Notes: generated by a model from the sequence alone, not told the origin. 64,000 nt of DNA from Pseudalgibacter alginicilyticus (GCF_001310225.1 NZ_CP012898.1:1364001-1428000), one strand, 5' to 3'; positions 1-8,151 are shown, counted from the stretch's first letter. A program made the numbers and translations.

Positions 1-21
1 AGCTTATCACTTCTTTTAACA

Positions 22-50
22 TAAAAAAAAGAGGGTTTTTACACCCTCCT
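22..50 (-). terminator. Rho-independent terminator of the Hsp20 gene
   Basis: A 6-bp stem (GAGGGT at 31-36 with ACCCTC at 43-48) is followed, reading the minus strand, by a run of T (A-run at 22-30 on the plus strand). It lies just downstream of the stop of the minus-strand Hsp20 gene. Confidence 0.75.
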
Positions 51-66
51 TTTACTTGTTTTTTCC

Positions 67-537
67 CTAAGAAATTTTAATGGTTCTGGCCGGCTTTTGT
101 TTAGCCTCTTCCCTTTTTGGCAAATGAATGTTTAAAACACCTTCATTATAACTGGCGTTAATTTTACTATCATCTACAGTTTCTGGTAAAGTAAAGGTTC
201 TTTTAAAAGACGAATATCCAAACTCTCTTCTCGTATAATTTTCATTTGTCTCTTCTTTATTTTCTTCAATCTCAGCAGAAATTGAAAGAGTGAAATTATC
301 TAAATCTATTTTAAAATCAGATTTTTTCAATCCTGGTACAGCCATTTCAACTACAAAAGCATCTGCTATTTCTTTAATGTTTACCTTGGGTAACGATATA
401 CCTGTATTAAAATTTGAAGAAAATACCGTTGGTAGCTCTCCTAATAAAAAATCATCAAACCAAGATGATCGAGTTGGGTAATTAAAATTTTTCTTAATTG
501 TGTTTCCATTTTTTGGAACAGTTACTAAATTGCTCAT
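67..537 (-). CDS. Hsp20/alpha-crystallin family small heat-shock protein
   Basis: A 156-residue ATP-independent holdase chaperone of the cytoplasm that binds unfolding proteins. The alpha-crystallin domain spans about residues 48-145; the family's G-V-L strand motif is visible as NEGVLNIHLPKRE near residue 131, and an I-x-I oligomerisation motif (IKI) sits at the extreme C-terminus. A variable N-terminal arm of about 45 residues is normal for the family. The ATG at 537 is the only sensible start. It is a monocistronic gene with its own terminator and 309 bases of upstream non-coding DNA. Family assignment is secure; the actual stress that induces it cannot be read from the sequence. Confidence 0.95.
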   Translation of the reverse strand: MSNLVTVPKNGNTIKKNFNYPTRSSWFDDFLLGELPTVFSSNFNTGISLPKVNIKEIADAFVVEMAVPGLKKSDFKIDLDNFTLSISAEIEENKEETNENYTRREFGYSSFKRTFTLPETVDDSKINASYNEGVLNIHLPKREEAKQKPARTIKIS

Positions 538-846
538 AATTATATTTTTTAGTTAAACATTTTAAATTTTCAATAAGAAATATTCAAAAAAAATACCACA
601 AAATATATCAGTGTATTTTAATCTATTTTTTAAAATTTCTTTAACAAATAGCTGTCAATATTTCATTTTTACACAATTTCAACAAGACAACATTTCACCC
701 TAACACACTGATTATCTGACATTTTTTCATTCATCTATTAAAAAAAGAAGTTGTTTTTTTAATGTAATTTTATTTATTTTGAATACCGATTGTATTTTAC
801 AACGTATGTTCATTTTTATAGTTTAATTAATTAAAAAATTTAGATT
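538..846. other. Divergent intergenic region between Hsp20 and a small protein gene
   Basis: 309 bases of very AT-rich DNA between two divergently transcribed genes. Two similar words, CTGTCAATATTTCATT at 652-667 and CTGACATTTTTTCATT at 716-731, could be a repeated regulator site; 13 of 16 positions agree. A TTG at 779-781 and TATGTTC at 805-811 resemble a weak plus-strand promoter for the small gene. No coding potential seen. Confidence 0.4.
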
Positions 847-1029
847 ATGGAGAGACAACCTGTTAAAGTTCAACTCATCAAAAAAGTAGGTAACCATTAC
901 CACATAAAGTTTCCTAATTTAAAAATTCCGGTAACGGTTAATAAACAATTATACCACAAAATGCGACATAGCAGCGCCTATCATTTTAATAGTGATAAAA
1001 ATATAATTTCAAAAGCGAATGCTTCTTAG
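847..1029 (+). CDS. Small conserved-looking protein of unknown function
   Basis: A 60-residue basic protein, rich in Lys and His, without a signal peptide or membrane segment. I do not recognise a family. It looks real because it has an ATG preceded by an A-rich Bacteroidetes-type ribosome binding region, stands alone between a plausible promoter region and a strong perfect terminator at 1055-1094, and its composition (VKVQLIKKVGNHYHIKFPNLKIPVTV) suggests a small beta-rich fold. It could be a nucleic-acid-binding protein by charge, but that is only a guess. Confidence 0.6.
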   Translation: MERQPVKVQLIKKVGNHYHIKFPNLKIPVTVNKQLYHKMRHSSAYHFNSDKNIISKANAS

Positions 1030-1054
1030 TAATACTCATTTTTTATTGTGAATG

Positions 1055-1094
1055 AAAAAGCTGTTTCAAAAAAATTGAAACAGCTTTTTTTATT
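1055..1094 (+). terminator. Rho-independent terminator
   Basis: A perfect 13-bp inverted repeat (AAAAAGCTGTTTC at 1056-1068 with GAAACAGCTTTTT) separated by an A-rich loop and followed by T-rich sequence, placed 26 bases after the stop of the small gene at 847-1029. Confidence 0.85.
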
Positions 1095-1167
1095 TTGCTT
1101 AAAATAACTAATAGTCTTTCCTATTTATTATCTATAAATCAGAGTCAAACAAATAGACTTCTTTAAA

Positions 1168-1509
1168 TTAACCTTTTCCAACTGATTTTGATTTAGAATT
1201 TAAAGCTATGTAATTAATCCCCATAATTACAAGTCCAATGCCTACAATGATTCCAGAATGTATTAAATTAAGTATAATAAAATCTTTAGTAGCTCCAGAC
1301 AATATAGAAAACCAAAGAAATGGACAAAATACTCCGACTAATGAAATATTACGCCCTGTTTTTATACCTTTTTGAAACAGTTGAGTTTTATTATTTGAAT
1401 TTTTATTGACACTGGGTTTACCCTTTACAGCATCCATGCATTTCTTTCCTACGAGTGAATAAGGACAGGCTTGAACAACTGATTTAAAAAACTTATTTAG
1501 ATGTTGCAT
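1168..1509 (-). CDS. Small membrane protein downstream of ArsR-regulated permease
   Basis: A 113-residue protein of unknown function. The start is taken as the ATG at 1509 (MQHLNKFFKS), because the longer reading frame would overlap the upstream permease gene; with this start there is a 10-base gap to the permease stop, typical of co-transcription. The N-terminal third is soluble with two Cys (ACPYSLVGKKC), and two hydrophobic segments follow at about residues 55-75 and 82-103, giving a two-pass inner membrane protein. Its place as second gene of the permease operon suggests an accessory role in the same metal or metalloid response. No family recognised. Confidence 0.65.
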   Translation of the reverse strand: MQHLNKFFKSVVQACPYSLVGKKCMDAVKGKPSVNKNSNNKTQLFQKGIKTGRNISLVGVFCPFLWFSILSGATKDFIILNLIHSGIIVGIGLVIMGINYIALNSKSKSVGKG

Positions 1510-1519
1510 ATTATTTATT

Positions 1520-2500
1520 TTAGAAAAAGAAGTAAAAGATAAAACCACCTACAATGGCCATAGTCAATACTGAAAACACAAATGCAGCTATAGCTTTAGG
1601 TTTAAGCATAGAAGAAATAATTGCAATTTCGGGTAAACTGGCTCCCGTTCCTCCAATTATTAAAGCCATAGCAGCCCCCATGCTCATACCTTTTACTATA
1701 AGTGCTTTTAATATTGGAATAGCCATTTCAATTCTTAAATATAATGGAATACCCACGGTTGCCGCAATAGGAATGGCTAAAGGGCTATTATTTCCTAAGT
1801 ATTTTTCCACCCACGCATCAGGAACAAAAACTGCAGAAACAGCACTTATAACCGCACCAAGTAAAACATATGGAAAAATACGTTTAAACAATGCCCAACC
1901 AAAGTTAAGAGCCTCAGTTAATCTGGGGTTGGAGGAAACTCTTTGAGAAACACTGCTTGGAATTGGAGTAACACCACATGCTGCCACAGGCTTCTTCGAA
2001 ATAGGTCCACAAGTAGCAACAGGTTGTGGTGAACAGGTATTTGTTGATTTCTTTGGATCTAAATTAATACGTTTTACACTATTTTTAATGGATGTTTTAC
2101 CAACAATACTTCCAAAAAGAATTGCGCCTATAAAAACAATGAGAAAGTATACCAATGCCACTTTCCACCCAAAAACACCAAATATAAAACCAACAACAAC
2201 AAAATTGGCTAATGGTGCAGAAATTAAAAAGGAAAATACCATAGCAAAGGGTGCTCCCATTTCTATCATACCCATAGAAACTGGTACCATAGAAGCACTG
2301 CAAAAAGGAGTGGGAATTCCCAATAAAGCTCCCATCAAACTACTATATTTACCCGTTTTTGATAATTTTTTTTGAAGTTTTTCTTGAGGTATAAAAGCTC
2401 TTATTAACCCTGTAATTATTGACACAAGGGCTATTATAAGTACTAATACTACACCTACATGGATAAACTCGTCTAATGCTAAATTTAATTTTTCGTTCAT
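1520..2500 (-). CDS. ArsP/SO_0444-type permease (PF03773-like)
   Basis: A 326-residue polytopic inner-membrane permease of the DUF318/ArsP type, a family that includes organoarsenical and Cu/Zn efflux proteins. It shows the two-halves layout of the family: four to five hydrophobic helices, a hydrophilic central loop (about residues 145-200), then further helices. The family's first-half motif G-x-P-x-P-x-C-S is seen as GIPTPFCSAS near residue 75. The central loop carries three Cys in a repeated setting (TCSP, QPVATCGP, KPVAACGV), a likely metal-binding feature. The ATG at 2500 is chosen: the longer frame would start inside the operator at 2528-2547. The flanking ArsR gene supports a metal or metalloid efflux role; the substrate is not determined. 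Confidence 0.85.
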   Translation of the reverse strand: MNEKLNLALDEFIHVGVVLVLIIALVSIITGLIRAFIPQEKLQKKLSKTGKYSSLMGALLGIPTPFCSASMVPVSMGMIEMGAPFAMVFSFLISAPLANFVVVGFIFGVFGWKVALVYFLIVFIGAILFGSIVGKTSIKNSVKRINLDPKKSTNTCSPQPVATCGPISKKPVAACGVTPIPSSVSQRVSSNPRLTEALNFGWALFKRIFPYVLLGAVISAVSAVFVPDAWVEKYLGNNSPLAIPIAATVGIPLYLRIEMAIPILKALIVKGMSMGAAMALIIGGTGASLPEIAIISSMLKPKAIAAFVFSVLTMAIVGGFIFYFFF

Positions 2501-2527
2501 GATTTTTATTATAATTATTCGACATTT

Positions 2528-2547
2528 ATATGTGAAAAAGCACATAT
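2528..2547. promoter_or_regulatory. ArsR-type operator palindrome upstream of the permease
   Basis: Inverted repeat ATATGTG-N6-CACATAT, perfect in both arms, 27 bases upstream of the permease start. The identical arms and spacing recur at 2958-2977 upstream of the arsR-type gene, which is strong internal evidence of one repressor controlling both. Confidence 0.8.
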
Positions 2548-2605
2548 GTTTTTCTAAAAAAAAGCTAATGCTAATTTTTTTGTTTTTTTAAGTTGAAATT
2601 GGATT

Positions 2606-2941
2606 TTATTTATCGCGTTCAGCTAATAGTATTTTGCATTTATTTATTTCATTATCCATTTTAGATTCTGGTATTGTTTTAATGGTTTCTTGAATCATTT
2701 CTCTAAATGCATTTTTTATTGGAGTTAAATAATAATAAACATATTTACCTTCTTTTATTTCTTCTACTAACTTAGCATTTTTTAATATTTTTAAATGACG
2801 TGATACATTGTATTGATACTCATCTAAAACTTCAACAATTTCTGAAACACAAATCTTTTCGTTGATATTAGTAAGTAACCAAACAATCTTTAATCGTGTT
2901 GAATCGGATAAGGCCTTAAAAATCTTAATCTGTTCATTCAT
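2606..2941 (-). CDS. ArsR/SmtB-family winged-helix repressor
   Basis: A 111-residue dimeric metal-responsive repressor. The start is the ATG at 2941 (MNEQIKIFKALSD), which matches family N-termini; the longer frame runs through the operator. The sequence shows the first helix FKALSDSTRLKIVWLL, the helix-turn-helix with QYNVSRHLKILKNAKLV near residues 47-63, and the beta-wing EEIKEGKYVYYYL. The classical alpha-3 metal site ELCVCDL is not intact: here it reads KICVSEI with a single Cys, and another Cys lies near the C-terminus (NKCKIL), so the inducer site is probably of a different type. Divided from the permease by a second operator, it should repress both itself and the permease. Confidence 0.9.
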   Translation of the reverse strand: MNEQIKIFKALSDSTRLKIVWLLTNINEKICVSEIVEVLDEYQYNVSRHLKILKNAKLVEEIKEGKYVYYYLTPIKNAFREMIQETIKTIPESKMDNEINKCKILLAERDK

Positions 2942-2957
2942 AAAAATTATTTTTAAC

Positions 2958-2977
2958 ATATGTGTATTTTCACATAT
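2958..2977. promoter_or_regulatory. ArsR-type operator palindrome upstream of the repressor gene
   Basis: Second copy of ATATGTG-N6-CACATAT, 16 bases upstream of the repressor start and just downstream of its -7 box, the classic position for autorepression. Confidence 0.8.
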
Positions 2978-2983
2978 AATGTG

Positions 2984-3011
2984 CAAATATATAAAATTTT
3001 ATAAAAAACAA
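2984..3011 (-). promoter_or_regulatory. Probable promoter of the ArsR-type gene
   Basis: On the minus strand a -7 box TATATTTG (complement of 2984-2991, matching TAnnTTTG) and a TTG (complement of 3009-3011) 17 bases further upstream. The operator at 2958-2977 overlaps the expected transcription start. Confidence 0.45.
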
Positions 3012-3284
3012 AGACGACTTAGCATTTTTATTTATCAGTGTTAAACAACTTTTGTAAAACACATTTATAAGAAAATTTTATTACCTAAACTATTAGTATT
3101 AATTATTAAATTAAACACCTAATATTATACTAATTTACATAGTTATTGATAAAAGAATCATTAATATCTTAAAAACACAACTCTTATAAGTTTATTAACT
3201 TATAGAAAAAGAATTAAATATAACATTTGGCAATACTAGTAAGTTTAAAAACAAAATAATAATCATTAATTTAAATTTTATTAG
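3012..3284. other. AT-rich intergenic region
   Basis: Non-coding, extremely AT-rich, between the divergent arsR-type gene and the decayed secreted-protein gene. No hairpin, repeat or reading frame worth naming was found. Confidence 0.4.
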
Positions 3285-4108
3285 ATTAAACAAATTTACA
3301 TTTTAGCAACATTTTTATTTATTAATAGTTTTATAATCAATGCACAAACTGAAAGTGTTTTAGAATCTGTTGGAAGCGGTGTTACGGGATTTTTATTAGT
3401 AGATAATGACTGGCGTTTATATTACACAAAAAACAATAGTATCTATAAATATAGATATTACAGAGTCTTCGCCTGCATCAATACTGATAATTTATTGGGT
3501 TAAGTGAGCCTTCAGGTCTATTATTAAATGGTAATGATTTACATTTTGCACAAGCAACTGCTGGCAAAGTTTCTAAAATAGATATCACCACTGGATCAAC
3601 AACTCCAAGTGTAACAGATGTTGTTAATGGACTTAATAAACCAGCTTTTTTAGCATTAAACGGAAATGATTTATACATTACCGAAACCGACGGAAATAAA
3701 ATTTATTAAATAGACTTAACAGCTACTTTACCAATAACAGCTACTGATTTCCTTACAATATTTAGCCCAGAAGTTTTAGCCTAAAATGGAAGTCATTTAT
3801 ATTTTTCTGCTAATTCCTCAACAATTCCTGAAGCTATTGCAATTTCAAGAATAAGCATTTCCACACTTTCTATAGAAAACAATTCTATTAAAGAAAAAGT
3901 GACTATGTCTCCAAATCCAACAAATGATTATATTGTCGTTTCAACATCCACTCAAGAAGGGGGTTATGCAATTTATAATGTTTCAGGCATGAAAGTGCTA
4001 AGCGGGATTATTTCTAACAACAACCAAATAGATGTTAGAAACTTAGTAAATGGAATTTATTTTTTTAAAACAAATAATTCAAACTCAATTAAATTTATTA
4101 AAGAATAA
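3285..4108 (+). pseudogene. Decayed T9SS-secreted beta-propeller-like protein
   Basis: A once complete secreted protein gene. Conceptual joining gives a signal peptide (KQIYILATFLFINS... ending INAQ near 3345), a body with repeated NG-x-DL units (LLLNGNDLHFAQATAGKVSKID, LALNGNDLYITETDGNKIY, NGSHLYFSAN) typical of propeller-like repeats, and a C-terminal Por/T9SS type A sorting domain (SPNPTNDYIVV ... NGIYFFKT ... KFIKE) at 3905-4105. Lesions visible: the expected ATG is ATT at 3285; the reading frame shifts near 3447-3450 and again near 3485-3500; in-frame TAA stops lie at 3707-3709 and 3782-3784. Everything downstream of 3500 stays in one frame apart from the two stops. The gene is a genuine, fairly recent pseudogene unless sequencing errors explain all five lesions. 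Confidence 0.85.
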
Positions 4109-4255
4109 AAGTTTTATTGAAAAACTTAGGGCATATTTAGTATCAAATTAGAGTGTACTAAACACGCACTATAGTCACAAAAAAGCCTTAATTTACTCTT
4201 CCATACTACATTAAAACTATAGCTTAGCTATAAACTTAAATAAAACAACACTGCA

Positions 4256-5491
4256 TTAATTAAATCTCATAGCCTTAATAGGCGATATTTTGGTTATGAT
4301 GTAAGAAGGTACCAATAACATAACTAAACACAAAACAAGTGTACCAACATTTAAAGCCACTATGTAACTAACACTGATAAAAACTGGAGCTTCCGTTACA
4401 TAATACACACTAGGATCCAGAGGAATAAGTTTGAAGTATTTTTGCGAGAATAGTAGTCCTAACCCTATTAAGTTTCCCCAAAATAAACCAAGCATAATTA
4501 AATAGGTCGCATTATACAAAAATAATTTTCGGATGCTCCAATTATTACTTCCCAAAGCCTTTAAAATCCCTATCATTTGGGTACGCTCCAAGATTAAAAC
4601 CAATAAAGCAGTTATCATATTAATACCTGCCACCAAAATCATGATACCAATAATCCCATAAATATTGTTGTCAAATATTTTTATCCACTCAAAAACGGAA
4701 TAATACTTTTCTGTTATGGTTTGTGAGTTTAAGGTTGAAGGTGTATTTTGAAATATTTCAATACCTTTGCGTTCCAAATCGCTATAATTATCTACAAATA
4801 CCTCAAAATTACCAATTTGATTAGGCTCCCAACCGTTAATACGTTGCAAATGGCGGATATCTCCAATAACATAGGTAGCATCAAAATCCTGATAACCTGA
4901 ATTATAAATACCAACAATCGTGTAAGTAATAATATTAGGAAGCTTGTTAGGGTCTGCCTTAGCAAATACCATTTGCATCTTATCGCCTAATTGGAAATGT
5001 AAGCGATTAGCCAAATACTCCGATATTAAAATATCCTCGTTTCGGTTTTGGGTATAATCAGGTAATTTCCCTACTACTAAAAATTCTTTAAAATAATCCC
5101 AATTATAATCACCACCAACACCTTTTAAAACAGCGCCTTCAAAATCGGTTTCAGTACGAATAACACCAAATTTTGTTGCTACGGCTTGAATGTGCTTGAT
5201 GCCATCTACGGTTTTAAATTCTGGATAAAATTCTTGGTCTGCAGAAATAGGCACAATACTTTCTTGCGATTGATTACTATCGTAATTAGTAATGGTTACA
5301 TGACCATTGAACGCCACTACTTTATCTCTAATCTTTTGTTGCAAACCAATTCCTGTGGCAATGGCCACCATCATAACCACAATACCAATAGCTATGGCTG
5401 CAATTCCAATTTTTATTATTGGTGCCGAAATACTACTTTTATACGCTTTACTACCAATAATGCGTTTTGCTATAAAAAACTCGTAATTCAA
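4256..5491 (-). CDS. LolC/LolE-like ABC transporter permease
   Basis: A 411-residue inner-membrane permease of the FtsX/MacB/LolC-E superfamily, which in this lineage is thought to help release lipoproteins from the inner membrane. One membrane segment lies at about residues 24-47, then a large periplasmic domain (about 50-270), then three membrane segments in the last 140 residues, the family's 1+3 topology. The start codon is TTG at 5491: the family's characteristic N-terminus (NYEFFIAKRIIGSK) begins right there and an in-frame TAA lies three codons upstream, so no ATG start is possible without losing the first helix. It starts 9 bases from the divergent muramidase gene. No ATPase partner is adjacent. 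Confidence 0.9.
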   Translation of the reverse strand: MNYEFFIAKRIIGSKAYKSSISAPIIKIGIAAIAIGIVVMMVAIATGIGLQQKIRDKVVAFNGHVTITNYDSNQSQESIVPISADQEFYPEFKTVDGIKHIQAVATKFGVIRTETDFEGAVLKGVGGDYNWDYFKEFLVVGKLPDYTQNRNEDILISEYLANRLHFQLGDKMQMVFAKADPNKLPNIITYTIVGIYNSGYQDFDATYVIGDIRHLQRINGWEPNQIGNFEVFVDNYSDLERKGIEIFQNTPSTLNSQTITEKYYSVFEWIKIFDNNIYGIIGIMILVAGINMITALLVLILERTQMIGILKALGSNNWSIRKLFLYNATYLIMLGLFWGNLIGLGLLFSQKYFKLIPLDPSVYYVTEAPVFISVSYIVALNVGTLVLCLVMLLVPSYIITKISPIKAMRFN

Positions 5492-5500
5492 ATTTTACTT

Positions 5501-6781
5501 ATGCGATTAAATGTTTTCAAAAATACAGTTTTCCCGATAATTATAGGGGTTGTTTTAATAATGATTTCTTGTGGTAATGGGAAACCAAAAAAAGATAAAA
5601 ATAAGACAGATGACAACAGACCGAAAACTGAAGAGCTAACCAGTAATAACCAACACCAAACCATTATTGTTGGTGCCAACCAAACGGAAAGTTATTTACA
5701 ACTACTTATGGGAAAAAATATTGGGGTTGTTGCTAATCAAACAAGTGTTATTTTTAAACAGCCAACAGCTAATAACCAAACGCCAAATTACACCCACCTT
5801 ATAGATTCTCTTTTGGCTTTAAAAGTGAATATTAAAAAAGTATTTGCTCCTGAGCACGGTTTTAGAGGTACTGCTGATGCGGGCGAAATTGTAAAAGATG
5901 GCATAGACACCAAAACAGGCTTACCCATCGTTTCTCTTTACGGAAACAATAAAAAACCTACCAAAACGCAACTTGAAGATTTGGAATTTGTAATATTCGA
6001 CATTCAAGATGTGGGGGCACGCTTTTATACGTATATTTCGTCATTACATTATGTTATGGAGGCCTGTGCCGAAATGGAAATTCCTCTAATTGTTTTTGAC
6101 AGACCAAACCCAAACGGACATTATATTGACGGCCCTATTTTAGAATCGGTAAACAAAAGTTTTGTGGGTATGCACCCCATTCCAGTGGTTCATGGCATGA
6201 CCATTGGCGAATATGCAAAAATGATTAATGGTGAAAAATGGTTAGAAAATGGTATACAATGTGAATTGAAAGTAATCCCTATTAAAAATTATAGTCATGA
6301 TTTGCAATATAGTTTACCAATAAAACCGAGTCCAAATTTACCAAACAACCAAGCAATTAACCTCTATCCTAGTTTATGTTTTTTTGAAGGTACAAATGTG
6401 AATGCAGGGCGTGGTACAGATACACAATTTCAGGTTTTTGGAAGCCCTTTTCTGAATGCTTCAAAGTATAATTTTAAGTATACGCCAGAATCAAATGAAG
6501 GAGCTAAATACCCTAAACATGAAAATAAATTGTGTTACGGCAAAAATTTAACTGAAACTGAATATTTAAATTATTTAAATTTAAACTGGTTGATTGATGC
6601 TTATAAAAACACAGAAAACAAAGTGGAGTTTTTCAATAATTTCTTCGTCAAATTGGCGGGTACTAAAATCCTGCAAGAACAGATTGAAAAAGGATTAACA
6701 GAAACACAAATAAAAGCAACTTGGCAAAGTGGATTGAAAAGCTTTAAAAAGGTGCGAAATAAGTATTTGATTTATGAGTGA
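5501..6781 (+). CDS. NamZ-like exo-beta-N-acetylmuramidase lipoprotein (DUF1343/GH171)
   Basis: A 426-residue lipoprotein of the DUF1343 family, whose characterised member NamZ removes N-acetylmuramic acid from muropeptides (peptidoglycan recycling). The start ATG at 5501 gives a lipoprotein signal peptide (hydrophobic stretch ending MISCGNG, Cys near residue 24), while the longer frame upstream is antisense to the neighbouring permease. Recognisable family segments are GVVANQTSV, the FAPEHGFRGTADAGE block and FDIQDVGARFYTYISSLHYVMEAC, followed by DRPNPNGHYIDGPI and EGTNVNAGRGTDTQFQVFGSP. Likely anchored to the outer membrane or periplasmic face. No partner genes for muropeptide uptake are adjacent. 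Confidence 0.9.
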   Translation: MRLNVFKNTVFPIIIGVVLIMISCGNGKPKKDKNKTDDNRPKTEELTSNNQHQTIIVGANQTESYLQLLMGKNIGVVANQTSVIFKQPTANNQTPNYTHLIDSLLALKVNIKKVFAPEHGFRGTADAGEIVKDGIDTKTGLPIVSLYGNNKKPTKTQLEDLEFVIFDIQDVGARFYTYISSLHYVMEACAEMEIPLIVFDRPNPNGHYIDGPILESVNKSFVGMHPIPVVHGMTIGEYAKMINGEKWLENGIQCELKVIPIKNYSHDLQYSLPIKPSPNLPNNQAINLYPSLCFFEGTNVNAGRGTDTQFQVFGSPFLNASKYNFKYTPESNEGAKYPKHENKLCYGKNLTETEYLNYLNLNWLIDAYKNTENKVEFFNNFFVKLAGTKILQEQIEKGLTETQIKATWQSGLKSFKKVRNKYLIYE

Positions 6782-6793
6782 TTAAGATAGTGA

Positions 6794-6809
6794 CTTTGAC
6801 TACGCTCAG
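6794..6809 (+). repeat. Short dispersed repeat, copy 1
   Basis: The word CTTTGACTACGCTCAG, 12 bases after the muramidase stop. It is nearly identical to copies at 10517-10532 and, less perfectly, 10571-10585. All three lie between genes, consistent with the dispersed short repeats known from many flavobacterial genomes. Confidence 0.6.
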
Positions 6810-6845
6810 CAACCGAATTACACACTATCGAATTAAGAATATAAA

Positions 6846-7340
6846 TTAAAACTTAATACGTTTTTTCATCTCTTCAACAATATTGAAAGCAGCTGGACAC
6901 ATAGCTACATTCTTTAATGTCAGATTGGAAATTTGCTGAAACTTTTTTCTATCCGTATGCGGAAATTCTCTACAAGCCTTTGGGCGTACTTCGTAAATGG
7001 AACAATAATTGTCGGCTCCTAAAAACGTACATGGCACACTTTGCAACACATAATCGTTATCTTCATCTATGCGTAAATATTGGTCTATAAACTGTTGTGG
7101 TTTCTGCCTAAAATGCTTTGCAATGCGCTCAATGTCTTTATCCGTAAACAATGGGCCAGTAGTTTTACAACAGTTGGCACAGGTTAAACAATCGGTTCTT
7201 TCAAACTCGTCTTCATGTAGCTCTTGCATCACATAATCCAAATCCTTTGGTGCCTTCTTTTTTAGTTTCGAAAAGAATTTTTTGCTTTCGTTATGCTTAT
7301 CTTTGGCGAGCTTTGGAAGCTTATTTATAAAATCTTGCAT
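6846..7340 (-). CDS. YkgJ-family cysteine cluster protein
   Basis: A 164-residue protein with the zinc/iron-chelating CxxCC-type cluster domain. Eight or so Cys/His ligands are visible: CLTCANCC near residues 53-60, then VPCTFLG, YCSIYEVRPKACREFPH, the standard order of the UPF0153/YkgJ family. The N-terminal 45 residues are basic and helical. Cytoplasmic by absence of a signal peptide. Members are thought to bind an Fe-S cluster or metal, but no enzymatic role is established. It diverges from the methyltransferase gene upstream. Confidence 0.9.
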   Translation of the reverse strand: MQDFINKLPKLAKDKHNESKKFFSKLKKKAPKDLDYVMQELHEDEFERTDCLTCANCCKTTGPLFTDKDIERIAKHFRQKPQQFIDQYLRIDEDNDYVLQSVPCTFLGADNYCSIYEVRPKACREFPHTDRKKFQQISNLTLKNVAMCPAAFNIVEEMKKRIKF

Positions 7341-7395
7341 AGTGTAAAAATAATATATTTCGTCATTACTAAAGACGAATGACTGAAGTAATCTG

Positions 7396-7403
7396 TAACT
7401 TTG
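7396..7403 (+). promoter_or_regulatory. -7 promoter box of the methyltransferase gene
   Basis: TAACTTTG matches the Bacteroidetes -7 consensus TAnnTTTG, 52 bases upstream of the start codon. A 7-bp inverted repeat (TCTGTAA at 7392-7398 with TTACAGA at 7416-7422) brackets it and may be an operator. No clear -33 TTG at the right distance. Confidence 0.4.
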
Positions 7404-7455
7404 GGACTAAGGATTTACAGATTCCCTCATTTGAGGAATAACAAAAACTTTTTTA

Positions 7456-8151
7456 ATGAAAGACCTTTTCGGAAACGCCTTATTAGATTATCAAAACGGA
7501 AATTATACCGAGGACATCATCACCTCAACCAATATTTCGGATGACGATGTATTGCCCCTGCCCTATCTTTTTCGCGGTTTTAAAGCTATGCCAAAATTGG
7601 AGCAAAAGGCTTTAAATTTGGCAAAGGGTTCGATTTTAGATGTGGGCTGTGGTGCGGGTAGTCATAGTTTATATTTACAACAGAAAGGTTTTCAGGTTAA
7701 AGCCATTGATATATCAAAAGGTGCTATTGAAGTTGCCAAACAACGTGGCGTTTTAAATGCAGAAGTAAAAGCTGTTTTAGAGGAAACTGAAATGTTTGAT
7801 TCTATTTTATTACTAATGAATGGCACAGGCATTTTTCAAGAACTCTCTCTAGTTTCAAAATATTTAAAGTATTTAAAAGGTTTATTGAATACTAACGGAC
7901 AGATTTTAATGGATTCCTCGGATATTAAATATATGTACGAAGATGAAGATGGCGGTATTTGGATTGATAGTAATTCCAATTATTATGGCGAATTGGACTA
8001 TTTTTTATCGTATAAAGGCGAAAAAGAAACCCCTATGAAATGGTTGTATTTAGATTTTAAAACGTTACAACTGGCTTGTGAAACGGTTGGCTTACAATGT
8101 GAATTGGTTTTAGAAGGGGAACATTTTGATTATTTGGCTAAATTAAGCTAA
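7456..8151 (+). CDS. Class I SAM-dependent methyltransferase
   Basis: A 231-residue cytoplasmic methyltransferase with the Rossmann-fold motif I ILDVGCGAGSHSLYLQ near residues 60-75 and motif II FQVKAIDISKGAIEVAK near 80-96. Motif post-I acidic residue (D in AIDIS) is present. The substrate is unknown; related flavobacterial proteins are annotated only as methyltransferase domain proteins. Its 3' end overlaps the convergent DUF1287 gene by 14 bases. Confidence 0.9.
   Translation: MKDLFGNALLDYQNGNYTEDIITSTNISDDDVLPLPYLFRGFKAMPKLEQKALNLAKGSILDVGCGAGSHSLYLQQKGFQVKAIDISKGAIEVAKQRGVLNAEVKAVLEETEMFDSILLLMNGTGIFQELSLVSKYLKYLKGLLNTNGQILMDSSDIKYMYEDEDGGIWIDSNSNYYGELDYFLSYKGEKETPMKWLYLDFKTLQLACETVGLQCELVLEGEHFDYLAKLS

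Noticed and set aside
2097-2303. Cys/Phe-rich alternative frame inside the permease gene
   Set aside because: A shadow of the real coding frame with low-complexity composition and no start context.
2501-2545. Longer start for the ArsP-like permease
   Set aside because: It would begin inside the operator palindrome and adds an uncharacteristic N-terminus; the ATG at 2500 fits the family.
5186-5500. Longer start for the NamZ-like lipoprotein
   Set aside because: The extension is antisense to the permease gene and hides the clear lipoprotein signal peptide at 5501.
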